64,000 nucleotides of DNA from Myxacorys chilensis ATA2-1-KO14 (GCA_019359275.1 JAHHHP010000014.1:27351-91350); one strand, 5' to 3'. Counted from the first letter of the stretch, positions 36,410-45,100 are shown. Notes: a model not told the origin generated them from the sequence alone. Numbers and translations are program-made.

Positions 36410-38089
36410 TTATTCCAGCCCATGACTTTTGCCGATCACCCAATGTCGTCGAAAGAAACGAGCGAGGGCAGATTCTTCTAAAGCTAGGTAGATAGGACGT
36501 CCGTGCGGACAGGTACGAGGATTTCGAGTCTGCTGCCACTGGTTGAGCAGCGTTTGCATGTCTGCGAGGGTCAGAGGAGTACCATTCCGAATCGCACTGC
36601 GGCACGCGATCGCAACTTGTGCCGTTTGCAAATCGCCTCCTAAACTGAGTTCTAGTAATGCCTCCGCGCGGTCTTCTCGCTCAGCCAAAAGAGTAGGAAT
36701 TGAGCGCACTGCCCATAGCTGGTCGCCAAAGCGTTCTACCGTCAGTCCGAGATGCTGTAACTGCTCAACTTGGGCATGAGTGAGTTGATTGAGAACGATC
36801 GCAGGTTCGAGAGAAACGACTTGCCAGCGATCGCAGATCTGCTCATACAACACCCGTTCATGGGCAATGTGCTGTTCGACGAGCCACATACCGCTGGCGT
36901 GTTCTGCCAAGATATAGCGATTGTGAACTTGCGCGATCGCTCGCAGCGGGGATAGCGTCGGCGCAGCAGGGGCAATCTCTCGATGAACAGTATAGCCTCC
37001 TTCAGATTCTGCGGCTTTTAGCAAAGTCCCGACTCGACTGGAGTATAGATCGTCAGGCAATGATTTTGGGTTGAGCCGAAAGGCTTGCTCGATCGCGCTC
37101 GTCACTTGTTCTTGCCAATAGTCGAGGTTGTGCAAATAGATTTCCGCCTTGGCAGGATGGCGATTCCAGTCGATATGGGCGGGCGGGAGATGCAGATGCA
37201 GAAAGCAAACCGGATAGCGATCGCGCGGTAGAGTGCGGCGAAACCCCGCCAGTAGCGTCTGCTCTAATTCGGGCATGTGTATGAGCCGTCCATTAACCGC
37301 CACTTTTACCCAGTCAGGGCGACGACGATGACAGCGATCGGGCAATCCCAATAGTAGATAAAGCGATGCCTCAGATGTTGATGCCTCAGATGTTGATGAC
37401 TTACTCAACGTCAACTGAACTTCTTGTAATTCCTCTCCGCGCACGCCGCGCACCATTTGTGGCAGGCTTTGTTTGGGCGTGCGGCTTGCCCATAGACTGA
37501 TCCACTCGCGCTCCCCCTGCTGAACCTGCCAAGTGACGTGAGGATGGCAGAGCGCTAAATGGTAAATCATCGTCTGAACCGCTTTTAGCTGTTGCGCGGC
37601 AGACGGCAACCCATCCCGGCGAGCCGCCCAAGTTTCAAACAAGCGATCTACAGTGATAATCGTGCCGGGCGCGATCGCAACGGTTTCGGTTGTGATCGGA
37701 TTGCCCCCCGCGTCGTAAACCACTCGCCAGCCTTGCTCAGCCCCAGCACGGCTGAGAATTTCCAGGTTAGAAAGCTGAGCTAAGCTATATAGCGCTTCTC
37801 CGCGAAAACCGAGACTTTGAATGGTTTGCAAATCAGCGCGATCGCGAATTTTACTTGTCGTGTGAGGCAGTGCCGCTTGCTGCAAATTCTCTAGCGTCAT
37901 GCCTGTACCATTATCAGAGACGCGCACTCGCCATTGGTCTGCCCAGATCGAAACCGAAATTCGAGTTGCGCCTGCATCCAACGCGTTTTCCACCAATTCG
38001 CGTACCACTGCTGAGAGCGAATCGATCACTTCTCCAGCAGCCATCAGATGCACAACGTCGATTGGAAGTGGCTGAATCGTAAACCCCAT
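36410..38089 (-). CDS. mutL: DNA mismatch repair protein MutL (endonuclease type)
   Basis: MutL links mismatch recognition by MutS to strand incision. The N-terminal GHKL ATPase shows ELVENALDAGATRI, DNGTGM and TTSKI with GFRGEALYSLAQL. The C-terminal domain has ACRSAIRNG, CPHGRPIYLAL and FFRRHW, the marks of endonuclease-type MutL used in bacteria without MutH. The first metal motif reads EQHIAHERVLYE, with Glu in place of the usual first Asp of DQHA(x)2E(x)4E. Length is 559 residues. It is alone, with mutS not nearby (mutS2 is functionally unrelated). Confidence 0.95.
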   Translation of the reverse strand: MGFTIQPLPIDVVHLMAAGEVIDSLSAVVRELVENALDAGATRISVSIWADQWRVRVSDNGTGMTLENLQQAALPHTTSKIRDRADLQTIQSLGFRGEALYSLAQLSNLEILSRAGAEQGWRVVYDAGGNPITTETVAIAPGTIITVDRLFETWAARRDGLPSAAQQLKAVQTMIYHLALCHPHVTWQVQQGEREWISLWASRTPKQSLPQMVRGVRGEELQEVQLTLSKSSTSEASTSEASLYLLLGLPDRCHRRRPDWVKVAVNGRLIHMPELEQTLLAGFRRTLPRDRYPVCFLHLHLPPAHIDWNRHPAKAEIYLHNLDYWQEQVTSAIEQAFRLNPKSLPDDLYSSRVGTLLKAAESEGGYTVHREIAPAAPTLSPLRAIAQVHNRYILAEHASGMWLVEQHIAHERVLYEQICDRWQVVSLEPAIVLNQLTHAQVEQLQHLGLTVERFGDQLWAVRSIPTLLAEREDRAEALLELSLGGDLQTAQVAIACRSAIRNGTPLTLADMQTLLNQWQQTRNPRTCPHGRPIYLALEESALARFFRRHWVIGKSHGLE

Positions 38090-38252
38090 TCTTTTAGTTT
38101 AGAAGATAGGGAGGAATACCTGCGCCACTGCTTCAGAAGCTTCAGTCTCAACATCAGGGGTTAGTGCTCGTCCACCCAAGAATGAGAGATGAAGTAAGCA
38201 TCGTCATTCTTTCATTTCTCTCTAAACTCATCAATCTAAAGTTGACAGCTCA

Positions 38253-38417
38253 CTACCACTCTAGAGAACTAAATAGCGTGATAAAAGCTGCTAGACCAAA
38301 TATCACATTAGCCACAATTCTAGGATTAGGGATGGAGGAGTATAGCGTCAATCCCAGTGCAATTCCGATGCAAAGAACCGATATCATCAGTCCTAAAATA
38401 CGCTTGTACTGAGTCAT
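38253..38417 (-). CDS. Small two-helix membrane protein
   Basis: This 54-residue frame was found by reading the minus strand: MTQYKRILGLMISVLCIGIA continues through a first membrane helix, the turn SSIPNPRIVAN and a second helix (VIFGLAAFITLFSSLEW). ATG 38417 has AAGGAG 7 bases upstream, a near-ideal spacing, while an ATG at 38423 is too close to it. No family is known to me. The opposite-strand frame 38164-38412 is not protein-like. Confidence 0.6.
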   Translation of the reverse strand: MTQYKRILGLMISVLCIGIALGLTLYSSIPNPRIVANVIFGLAAFITLFSSLEW

Positions 38418-38541
38418 AGCCATTCTCCTTGCTCGAGCTAAGGAATCTTCAAATTGTTAAATTTAATACCCCTTCTTAAAAGGGGATCGCTATTAATAAA
38501 TTGAAAGCTCGAAGTACTCTTCCTGCAAGGATTACGCTTGG

Positions 38542-38578
38542 GATGACAACTTAATTTCCTGTGATAACAACTTAATTT
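38542..38578 (+). promoter_or_regulatory. Pair of 16-base direct repeats, two helical turns apart
   Basis: GATGACAACTTAATTT (38542-38557) and GATAACAACTTAATTT (38563-38578) differ at one base and begin 21 bases apart. They lie 80-117 bases upstream of the DUF1816 gene. This layout suits a dimeric or paired regulator site; the regulator is unknown. Confidence 0.5.
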
Positions 38579-38658
38579 GGAGTGTAGTTAATATTTCAGG
38601 AAGCTGGAACTCTAGCTAAAAATTGCCGTTCTTAACCTACTGGTATTAAATTTCAACC

Positions 38659-38916
38659 ATGTTTCTATTACAGGCAATTCAAGAATTTGCGATCGGGTTT
38701 CTTCAAGCAGCAAAACAAGCTTGGTGGGTCGAGGTTTCTACCCATGAGCCGTCTTGCGTTTACTATTTTGGTCCATTTGATCATCCAACAGAGGCGGAAG
38801 CCGCTTGTCCTGGTTATCTGGAAGATCTTAACGGCGAAGGCGCGATCGGCATTCATTCCATCATCAAACGCTGCCATCCGACAGCGCTCACCCTTGTCGA
38901 CGGACAGCCCTATTAA
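38659..38916 (+). CDS. DUF1816 family protein
   Basis: The 85-residue protein has the DUF1816 features AKQAWWVEVSTHEPSCVYYFGPF, EAEAACPGYLEDLNGEGA and KRCHPTALTL. This small family is nearly restricted to cyanobacteria and sometimes occurs near phycobilisome or CpcD-like genes. Its molecular role is not established. A possible regulator site lies upstream at 38542. Confidence 0.85.
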   Translation: MFLLQAIQEFAIGFLQAAKQAWWVEVSTHEPSCVYYFGPFDHPTEAEAACPGYLEDLNGEGAIGIHSIIKRCHPTALTLVDGQPY

Positions 38917-38951
38917 TTTCCGATCAATTACAGACTAGGAAAAAGAAACGA

Positions 38952-40121
38952 TTACGATCGAGTCCATTCTTTTAGTGCTGTTTCAACTCGCTTAGCATCA
39001 TCAGATTGACCTTGCTGCTGGTAGAGAGTTTGAGCTTTTTGCAACGCCTCGATTGCTTCCTGAGTGCGATCGCGCATTTTCAAAACCATGCCCAACTGAT
39101 AGTAGGCTCGTGCACTATTGGGGGATAGACGAATCACTTCGCGGTAGGCAAGCAGCGATCGCATCGTTTCCTTTTGTTCAAAGGCCAAATCTGCTAAAGC
39201 AAGTTGAGCCTCTGCTAAATCAGGGCTGGTATTTACCGCTTTCTGGTAAGCTGCCAGCGCTCCCTGCCCATCTCCTGTTGCTTCTAAAGCATTGCCAATT
39301 TGCAAATGGAGCTTTCCATTATCGGGAGCGAGCCGTGCCGCACGATTGAATGCGGCGAGTGCCGATTCCCGATTGCCTTGGCTCAACCACGCTAGTCCTA
39401 AGCCCATTTGAACACTGCTGCGGCGAGACTCTAAAGTTGCAGCAGCTTGCAGAGCCAGAATTGCCGCTTCGGTATTGCCCTGCTGAAGGTAGAGTAGCCC
39501 GATCGCTTCTTGGGCTTCTGCATTTTTAGGCTCGACCTTGATGAGTTGCTTATAAGTCCTGATTGCCTCATCATATTGTTCTTGACGCGCCAGAACAGTG
39601 CCCAATCCTAGATAGGCATTGGCATTTTTCGCATCTAGCTTGATGGCTCGACGATAAGAAGTGGCTGCCGCCGAATCATCTCCTGCACTAGCCAAACTGA
39701 AGCCTAAAGCGTACTCAAAATCGGCATTATCTGGATCAAGCGCGATCGCTTGACGGTAGGCAGCGGCTGCTTCCTCAAAGTTACCTGTTTGAGCTTGGAT
39801 ATAGCCAATTCCCGAAAAAATTCGAGCATTTTTACCATCCAAAACCGCCGCCTTTTGAAACGCATCAAGCGCTCCTGCCCAGTTCTTTGTGTCAGCTAGC
39901 TTTCGACCTTGCTCAACGAGTGCATTGAGTTCTTGATCTGCATCCAACCGCGAAGATGGATCACGCTCTGGAGATTGAGCCTGTCCAATTTGAGATGAGA
40001 AAACAATAAAGCCAGCAAAGAGAACATTGACAGTGACTCGAATCGGTTTTTTTAGAATGGCGCTCTGTGCTAATCGCTCTATCATGCAAACTGCCCAAGA
40101 CAAGGTTTTATTACGATTCAT
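38952..40121 (-). CDS. Exported TPR-repeat protein
   Basis: The 389-residue product has an N-terminal hydrophobic segment (VTVNVLFAGFIVFSSQIGQAQ) that can serve as a signal peptide or anchor. It is followed by about nine tetratricopeptide repeats of 34 residues, for example NFEEAAAAYRQAIALDPDN and ENARIFSGIGYIQAQTG-type pairs, ending in DDAKRVETALKEW. TPR arrays bind partner proteins; the partner is unknown. An upstream ATG-rich start (MNRNKTLSWAV) is used here; an internal ATG at about residue 13 is an alternative. Confidence 0.85.
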   Translation of the reverse strand: MNRNKTLSWAVCMIERLAQSAILKKPIRVTVNVLFAGFIVFSSQIGQAQSPERDPSSRLDADQELNALVEQGRKLADTKNWAGALDAFQKAAVLDGKNARIFSGIGYIQAQTGNFEEAAAAYRQAIALDPDNADFEYALGFSLASAGDDSAAATSYRRAIKLDAKNANAYLGLGTVLARQEQYDEAIRTYKQLIKVEPKNAEAQEAIGLLYLQQGNTEAAILALQAAATLESRRSSVQMGLGLAWLSQGNRESALAAFNRAARLAPDNGKLHLQIGNALEATGDGQGALAAYQKAVNTSPDLAEAQLALADLAFEQKETMRSLLAYREVIRLSPNSARAYYQLGMVLKMRDRTQEAIEALQKAQTLYQQQGQSDDAKRVETALKEWTRS

Positions 40122-40241
40122 TAATTACCGATTACCATACCTTTGCTACAAACTTCAAGCTGTTCGCTATTTTTATTAGTCATAGTTTAATAAACAAGAA
40201 GAAATGTTAGTATCCTTTAACCTTATTGCAAGGAGAAGAGC

Positions 40242-40568
40242 ATGATTTTAACGACAACTGATGTAGTTCAAAACGCAGATATTGAAGCGTATCTAGGCAT
40301 TGTCACGGCTGAAGTTGTGTACGGTAGCAATGCTCTAAGAGATTTTTTTGCGGGCATTCGAGACATTATTGGTGGGCGGACTGCTGCCTATGAGCGTGTG
40401 TTTGAGCGTGGACAGCGTGATGCCATGGCGGAGTTAGAAAAGCGCGCTCAACAGTTGGGAGCACATGCAGTAATTGGCATTGAAATCGATACTGGCACAA
40501 TCAATATGGATCAATCAGGAGTGTTGTTATTGATTACAGCAGTCGGAACAGCAGTTAGACTTCGCTAA
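40242..40568 (+). CDS. UPF0145 (YbjQ-like) protein
   Basis: The 108-residue product matches the YbjQ/UPF0145 family: YLGIVTAEVVYGSNALRDFFAGIRDIIGGRT, YERVFERGQRDAM, and LGAHAVIGIEIDTGTI. The fold is a small pentameric beta-alpha protein; a heavy-metal-binding role has been suggested from the domain name, not proven. The ATG at 40242 has an AAGGAG site about 8 bases upstream, and the gene stands alone. Confidence 0.88.
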   Translation: MILTTTDVVQNADIEAYLGIVTAEVVYGSNALRDFFAGIRDIIGGRTAAYERVFERGQRDAMAELEKRAQQLGAHAVIGIEIDTGTINMDQSGVLLLITAVGTAVRLR

Positions 40569-40899
40569 ACACCAATGCACGCTTCTGTACTGAATATCAA
40601 TTTGACAAAACCTCTTGCTGCATTTCTGACCTCAAGCGCTCCTAAACGGCATCGGCAATAGGCAAGGATTGTCATTTAATTCGCACCTTTTCAGCAAAAC
40701 TAGAAACTTTTGTCCTAGTTCAGAGATTTACGTGTCATTCATACACACAGGTTCTACAAATCATATCTAACCAATGGTAGACCAGGTATTTCACTAAGAT
40801 TCTCACTACTGATAGAGATATGTGATTAAAACAAAGCCTAAAGTGATGCTCAAGTCTAAATTTTCTGTAAAAGACTATCACTTTTGGGAGCTAATTTAC
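40569..40899 (+). other. Gene-free stretch upstream of a membrane protein gene
   Basis: I see no gene, strong promoter or repeat in these 331 bases. Upstream in-frame codons of the next gene begin at 40822 but lack a ribosome binding site. Confidence 0.4.
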
Positions 40900-41562
40900 A
40901 TGGCTTATACTAACCGACCAATTACCGAAACGGCAGCAATGATCCAACCGGTGGCAGACTATCACGATCGCGTTCGTTGGGGTCCGATTATCGCAGGACT
41001 TTTCGTTGCCCTAGTTTCTCAGTTAATTCTTAGTGCATTAGGTGCTGCGATCGGGGCAACGTCGATCGCTAACTCTGGCGCACCCAGAACTGATGCTCCT
41101 GATGTGGCGAGTGCTGTTGGCTGGTGGTCAATCCTCAGCTTACTGATTTCACTATTTATCGGCAACTGGGTAATGGCTCGCGCCTGCGGCCCAATGAACC
41201 GTAGTACAGCTCTCTTAAATGCTGCAATTTTGTGGGCAACCACCTTAGCTCTCAGTGCTTACTTGTTGGCAAGTGGTGTTTCTGGCGCGTTTGGCGTTCT
41301 AGCATCTAATGCTGGCGAAGTGGCAAATCAGGTAGTTCCTCCAGGTGGTGTTAATCCTAACGCAATTCCAACCACTCCTCCTAATGTGACGGCAAACCAA
41401 GCTCGCGACATTGCAGGCAATACTTCTAAAGCAGCTTGGTCTTTTGTATTGGGTTCATTGCTAGGATTACTTTCTTCCTTGATCGGTGCAGTTGTGGGCG
41501 CTCGTAGCCCTCGTGCCGCTCACAACAATGATCGCCCTGTTTACACTGAACCGAACCGTTAG
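40900..41562 (+). CDS. Membrane protein, PhnA-like/YrzE-like family
   Basis: The 220-residue product has four predicted membrane helices (WGPIIAGLFVALVSQLILS, WWSILSLLISLFIGNWVM, LNAAILWATTLALSAYLLA, WSFVLGSLLGLLSSLIGAVVG) and hydrophilic ends. WGPIIAGLF with LSALGAAIGATS resembles membrane proteins annotated as PhnA-like in other bacteria. The function is unknown. The ATG at 40900 has GGGAG 10 bases upstream, which decides the start. A strong terminator follows. Confidence 0.75.
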   Translation: MAYTNRPITETAAMIQPVADYHDRVRWGPIIAGLFVALVSQLILSALGAAIGATSIANSGAPRTDAPDVASAVGWWSILSLLISLFIGNWVMARACGPMNRSTALLNAAILWATTLALSAYLLASGVSGAFGVLASNAGEVANQVVPPGGVNPNAIPTTPPNVTANQARDIAGNTSKAAWSFVLGSLLGLLSSLIGAVVGARSPRAAHNNDRPVYTEPNR

Positions 41563-41590
41563 TTTCTAGCTAGAAATCAATAAGTTGCTG

Positions 41591-41625
41591 AAATCCCCTT
41601 GCTAGGTCTAGCAAGGGGATTTTTA
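41591..41625 (+). terminator. Rho-independent terminator after the membrane protein gene
   Basis: Arms of 14 bases (AATCCCCTTGCTAG with CTAGCAAGGGGATT) fold around a GT loop and are followed by TTTTAAT. It lies 29 bases after the stop. Confidence 0.9.
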
Positions 41626-41643
41626 ATAGAGAAGGAATTGACA

Positions 41644-41693
41644 CAAAAAACAGAAAAGGGATGTACCTCTTCTTGGTACATCCCTTTTCTGTT
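41644..41693 (-). terminator. 19-bp terminator after tRNA-Arg
   Basis: Perfect arms 41649-41667 and 41675-41693 enclose TCTTCTT; on the minus strand the stem runs into TTTTTTG. It starts 5 bases after the tRNA 3' end. Stem and loop are nearly symmetric and could also act on the plus strand. Confidence 0.85.
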
Positions 41694-41697
41694 GTAA

Positions 41698-41771
41698 CGG
41701 GCTAGGAGGGATTCGAACCCCCGACACCGTGGTCCGTAGCCACGTGCTCTAGTCCACTGAGCTACAAGCCC
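41698..41771 (-). tRNA. tRNA-Arg (anticodon ACG)
   Basis: On the minus strand, the 74-nt RNA has GGGCTTG and CTAGCCC acceptor arms (one T-T mismatch), a D-arm AGCTCAGTGGACTAGAGC, an anticodon stem-loop GTGGCTACGGACCAC (anticodon ACG) and the T-arm GTCGGGGGTTCGAATCCC. Discriminator base is G and CCA is not encoded. The A34 is expected to be edited to inosine for CGN codons. Confidence 0.95.
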
Positions 41772-41856
41772 TTGCGCTTCACTAGAAATCTATACTATCA
41801 CATCAAGTGTGGTGACACAAATGTTTGAACCTTCATTTTTTTGAGACCTCATTCTT

Positions 41857-42375
41857 ATGGAAAATCATCAATCTCTGTCTCATCTCGATCCTCAAGGACA
41901 AGCGCAAATGGTGGACGTTTCGACAAAGGAGCTAACGGTTAGAGCTGCGATCGCTCAAGGGCGAGTCAGAATGTTGCCCCAGACGATAGCCGCGATCGCA
42001 GCAGGCGATGCGCCAAAAGGGGATGTTTTGGGAACGGCAAGACTTGCAGGCATTATGGCAGCCAAACAAACAGCAACTCTGATTCCGCTGTGTCATCCGT
42101 TGCCGATTCAAAAAGTCGAGGTTCTCATTACGCCTGATTCAGAGTTACCAGGTTACACGATTCGGGCTGAGGTAAGAACGAGAGCAGAAACGGGAGTTGA
42201 AATGGAAGCACTAACAGCAGTATCGGTGGCCGCACTGACGCTATACGATATGGCAAAGGCGCTAGAGAAATCAATTCAGATCGAGCAAATTTGCTTGATT
42301 AGTAAAACAGGCGGCAAATCTGGCGATTACAGAGCACCAGATTTGCCGCCATTAGAAGAGGCTAAACCGCTCTAA
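41857..42375 (+). CDS. moaC: Cyclic pyranopterin monophosphate synthase MoaC
   Basis: MoaC acts with MoaA in the first step of molybdenum cofactor synthesis. The 172-residue protein contains [40 protein letters not shown], with catalytic His/Lys region, and [24 protein letters not shown] and [10 protein letters not shown] at the end. moaA and moaE are not adjacent. ATG 41857 follows the tRNA-Arg region on the opposite strand, and the gene converges on the SulP gene, with one base between the stops. Confidence 0.96.
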   Translation: MENHQSLSHLDPQGQAQMVDVSTKELTVRAAIAQGRVRMLPQTIAAIAAGDAPKGDVLGTARLAGIMAAKQTATLIPLCHPLPIQKVEVLITPDSELPGYTIRAEVRTRAETGVEMEALTAVSVAALTLYDMAKALEKSIQIEQICLISKTGGKSGDYRAPDLPPLEEAKPL

Positions 42376-42376
42376 A

Positions 42377-43930
42377 TCACGCCGCTTGTTGAATCCTCAT
42401 GACTTGCTCGGGAACGCCCGAACGTCTGGCGGATTGGTAGCTCTTGAGATTAAGACCGACCAAAGTAACAGATTTGCCTAAGCGATCGTACTTGGCCACA
42501 ACTTTCGCGATCGCGTCGGCAGCGGACTGATCCCAAATATGCGAGCGCGCAAAGTCGATCACGATCTGCTCAGGATCGCTACTAACCCGAAACAGGTCTA
42601 CAAAATTAGCCGCCGATCCAAAAAATAGCTGTCCTGACACTTCGTAGAGCTTGACGCCATCTGGATCAATCGCGCTTGTAGCGTTGATTTGAGCGAGTTG
42701 CCAACCAAACAGCAACAGACTGAAGAGCATCCCCGCTAACACGCCTTGGGCTAGGTCATGCGTACAGAGAGCAACTGAAACTGTAACTGGCATGACTAGA
42801 ATTTCAGGAAACGGCGACGTTTTCAGGGTCTTGAGCGATTTCCAACTAAAGGTTTCGCCCGCTACCATGATCATGACACCGATTAGGGTTGCCATCGGAA
42901 TTTGTTGCACAACATCTTGCAGCACAAAGATGGAAAACAATAGAAAGACTCCAGAAACGGCAGTTGAAAGCCGTTTTCTACCCCCCGAGCGCACATTGAT
43001 CAAGGTCTGTCCGACCATGCCGCATCCTGCCATGCCGCCAATGCAGCCCGTGACGAAATTCGCAATGCCTTGACCTCGCGCTTCTTTGTTTTTAGAGCTT
43101 TGGGTATCGGTGAAGTCATCCACCAGAGCCGCTGTCAGTAGAGATTCGAGCAAGCCAACGATCGCTAGGGTAATTGCGTAAGGCAGAATGATGCTCAGCG
43201 TTTCTAGAGAGACACTGACTTGAGGAAGATGAAACATCGGCAAATTGCGCGTGATCTCTCCGATATCTCCCACCCGGCGAATGGGTAACTGGAGAGACAT
43301 TGCCGCGATCGTCATCACCACAATAGCCACTAACGGTGACGGAATGGCTGTTGTAATCCGAGGAAACAGATAAACGATGGCGAGCGTAACCGCGACCATA
43401 GCATAAGCCTGCCAAGGCTCTCCAGGAAGCTGTTGAATTTGAGCTAGAAAAATCAGAATTCCGAGGGCATTGACAAAGCCTGCGATCGCAGCTTGAGGAA
43501 TAAAATTGAACAGCTTACCGAGCTTAAACGCTCCAATTAGAAACTGAAGCATTCCCGTTAACATTGTGGCGGCGAACAGGTACTCAACGCCATGCTTCTC
43601 AACGAGGCTAACCATTAAGAGCGCCATCGATCCGGTTGCGGCAGAAATCATGGCAGGACGCCCCCCTGCGATCGCACTCACGATCGCCATACAGAAAGAG
43701 GTATAGAGCGCCACCATCGGAGGAACCTTGGCGATCGCGGCAAATGCCAACGATTCGGGAATCAGTGCCAATGCAACCGTGATTCCTGAAAGCACTTCTG
43801 TTCTGATTGTAAGCAGATGGCGATGGTGCAGACTCCAACCGAACGCTGAAGAAGTGTGCCCTTTGTTTAGCAGCATGAGCAATGTTTTGTAGAAGACGTT
43901 GATTAACCGTGCCTGGACAGGTTTGGTCAT
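42377..43930 (-). CDS. SulP family anion transporter with STAS domain
   Basis: The 517-residue protein has the SulP core, with EVLSGITVALALIPESLAFA, YTSFCMAIVSAIAGGRPAMISAATGSMA and the QTLINVRSGGRKRLSTAVSG region, and a C-terminal STAS domain (YEVSGQLFFGSAANFVDLF, VIDFARSHIWDQSAADAI). SulP proteins carry sulfate, bicarbonate or other anions, usually with H+ or Na+. The sequence is unlike the BicA bicarbonate transporter start, so the substrate is undetermined. ATG 43930 has no good ribosome binding site. Confidence 0.88.
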   Translation of the reverse strand: MTKPVQARLINVFYKTLLMLLNKGHTSSAFGWSLHHRHLLTIRTEVLSGITVALALIPESLAFAAIAKVPPMVALYTSFCMAIVSAIAGGRPAMISAATGSMALLMVSLVEKHGVEYLFAATMLTGMLQFLIGAFKLGKLFNFIPQAAIAGFVNALGILIFLAQIQQLPGEPWQAYAMVAVTLAIVYLFPRITTAIPSPLVAIVVMTIAAMSLQLPIRRVGDIGEITRNLPMFHLPQVSVSLETLSIILPYAITLAIVGLLESLLTAALVDDFTDTQSSKNKEARGQGIANFVTGCIGGMAGCGMVGQTLINVRSGGRKRLSTAVSGVFLLFSIFVLQDVVQQIPMATLIGVMIMVAGETFSWKSLKTLKTSPFPEILVMPVTVSVALCTHDLAQGVLAGMLFSLLLFGWQLAQINATSAIDPDGVKLYEVSGQLFFGSAANFVDLFRVSSDPEQIVIDFARSHIWDQSAADAIAKVVAKYDRLGKSVTLVGLNLKSYQSARRSGVPEQVMRIQQAA

Positions 43931-44115
43931 GTAATCGTAGCTGATTTTGGTTAAGCAGCAGACAATGACCCAAAGCCAGTCATACCTTAAACTTGCCCTA
44001 TTAAAGCTGAAGAATTTTACCGAGGTAGTGACGTCATCTAAGGCTTAACGGTCTCTTCACCCAATTTTCTACAGAACGAAGTTTTAGTAAATTTACGGAG
44101 TGCTGTGTAATTCCC

Positions 44116-44769
44116 TTATCCTTCTACCCATGCCACAACTGCGAACACCAAAAACAGAATTCCTCCTAAAAGCGTGACCGTCCGTTCAGAAATATGTTTT
44201 GCAATTAAACGCCCTCCCATAACGGCAATCAGGGCGCAGATCGTGTGACCTGCGATCGCGCCAAGCGTTACCCCCATCGGATCGTTGGATGTGGCTAGTG
44301 TAATGGTGGCAAACTGAGTGCGATCGCCCCATTCTCCTGCAAAGATCAAAACAAACGCTTCTAAACAAATGGCAAACGGTGTTTTCTGAGTCAGTTTCGC
44401 CTCCGCTTCGGCGACGGCTTCTAGAGCTTCGCGTTCTGCATCAGAGGCGCAGTTTGCTAATGTCTCATCGGAAGCCAAGGATTTGCTATGGCACTCGGCG
44501 CGCATTTTACTAGCATCGTAGAGTAGTTTGAAGCCAAAGAACAGAAACAGCCCAACTTCGGCATAGTGCAACCACTGTTGAGGCAAAAGTGCAGCCGTTT
44601 TGCCAAGCAGAACCGAAAGGATGGTCATTGCAGCTAAAGCTGCGATTGTGCCGATTAAAACGTACCGCCGTGAATGATACATGGCTAGGCACATTGCAAT
44701 AAAAAAGGTTTTATCGCCTAATTCACTGACGGTAATGAGTAATAATCCGGCTGTAAAGGCTGTTAACAC
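44116..44769 (-). CDS. mnx: TMEM165/GDT1 (UPF0016) manganese/calcium exporter
   Basis: This family moves Mn2+ (and Ca2+) out of the cytoplasm; the Synechocystis member, Mnx, protects against excess manganese. The 217-residue protein has six helices and both family signatures, SELGDKTF and GEWGDRTQ, separated by an acidic hydrophilic loop (SDEALANC-type region). I chose GTG 44769 because GAGGAG lies 9 bases upstream and the first helix begins at once; a longer frame to 44844 would start inside the regulatory leader. A Mn2+ riboswitch and a hairpin able to cover GAGGAG precede it. Confidence 0.9.
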   Translation of the reverse strand: MLTAFTAGLLLITVSELGDKTFFIAMCLAMYHSRRYVLIGTIAALAAMTILSVLLGKTAALLPQQWLHYAEVGLFLFFGFKLLYDASKMRAECHSKSLASDETLANCASDAEREALEAVAEAEAKLTQKTPFAICLEAFVLIFAGEWGDRTQFATITLATSNDPMGVTLGAIAGHTICALIAVMGGRLIAKHISERTVTLLGGILFLVFAVVAWVEG

Positions 44770-44778
44770 GCGCTCAGG

Positions 44779-44820
44779 CTCCTCAAGATCAGGGTATCGT
44801 ACCTGAGTGAGCTTGAGGAG
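44779..44820 (-). promoter_or_regulatory. SD-sequestering hairpin (expression platform) of mnx
   Basis: In the mnx leader CTCCTCAAG (44820-44812) can pair with CTTGAGGAG (44787-44779), and CAGG with CCTG inside it. This buries the GAGGAG ribosome binding site that lies 9 bases before the GTG start. Such a hairpin fits a translation-level switch. Confidence 0.75.
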
Positions 44821-44861
44821 AACAAAACACTCCACCAAGCTCACATCAGAAGTGAACTCAG

Positions 44862-44971
44862 TGAAGGTCTCGCTTACAAATTAGAAGTGCTTTAATCTGT
44901 CACCTAAACCAGGCTCATCGCCAGTATGTTGATTTAGGTGGGCTGGGTGATCCAGCAGCTACTCCCCTTCA
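44862..44971 (-). promoter_or_regulatory. yybP-ykoY manganese riboswitch aptamer
   Basis: Read on the minus strand, TGAAGG (5') and CCTTCA (3') close a stem; next to the 5' arm is GGGGAGTAGC. A long hairpin CACCTAAA/TTTAGGTG carries ACATACTGGCGATGAGCC, and AGCGAGACCTTC follows. These are the conserved joining regions and loop of the Mn2+-sensing yybP-ykoY class. Its target gene is an Mn2+ exporter, as established for this class. Detected by eye. Confidence 0.85.
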
Positions 44972-44982
44972 AATATTCCAAA

Positions 44983-45012
44983 ATTATACACAGACAAACC
45001 GCGATTTGGATA
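44983..45012 (-). promoter_or_regulatory. Probable promoter of the riboswitch-mnx transcript
   Basis: TATAAT (44988 to 44983) lies 12 bases before the first aptamer stem. No good -35 is visible at 16-18 bases. Confidence 0.45.
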
Positions 45013-45100
45013 GAGTTGTGTGACACGAGCATTGCGCTGCTTTGCTCAAAATCATTGTTTACCTAGTCAGATTCACGTCTCAACGGCTCAGCTTTGCTTA

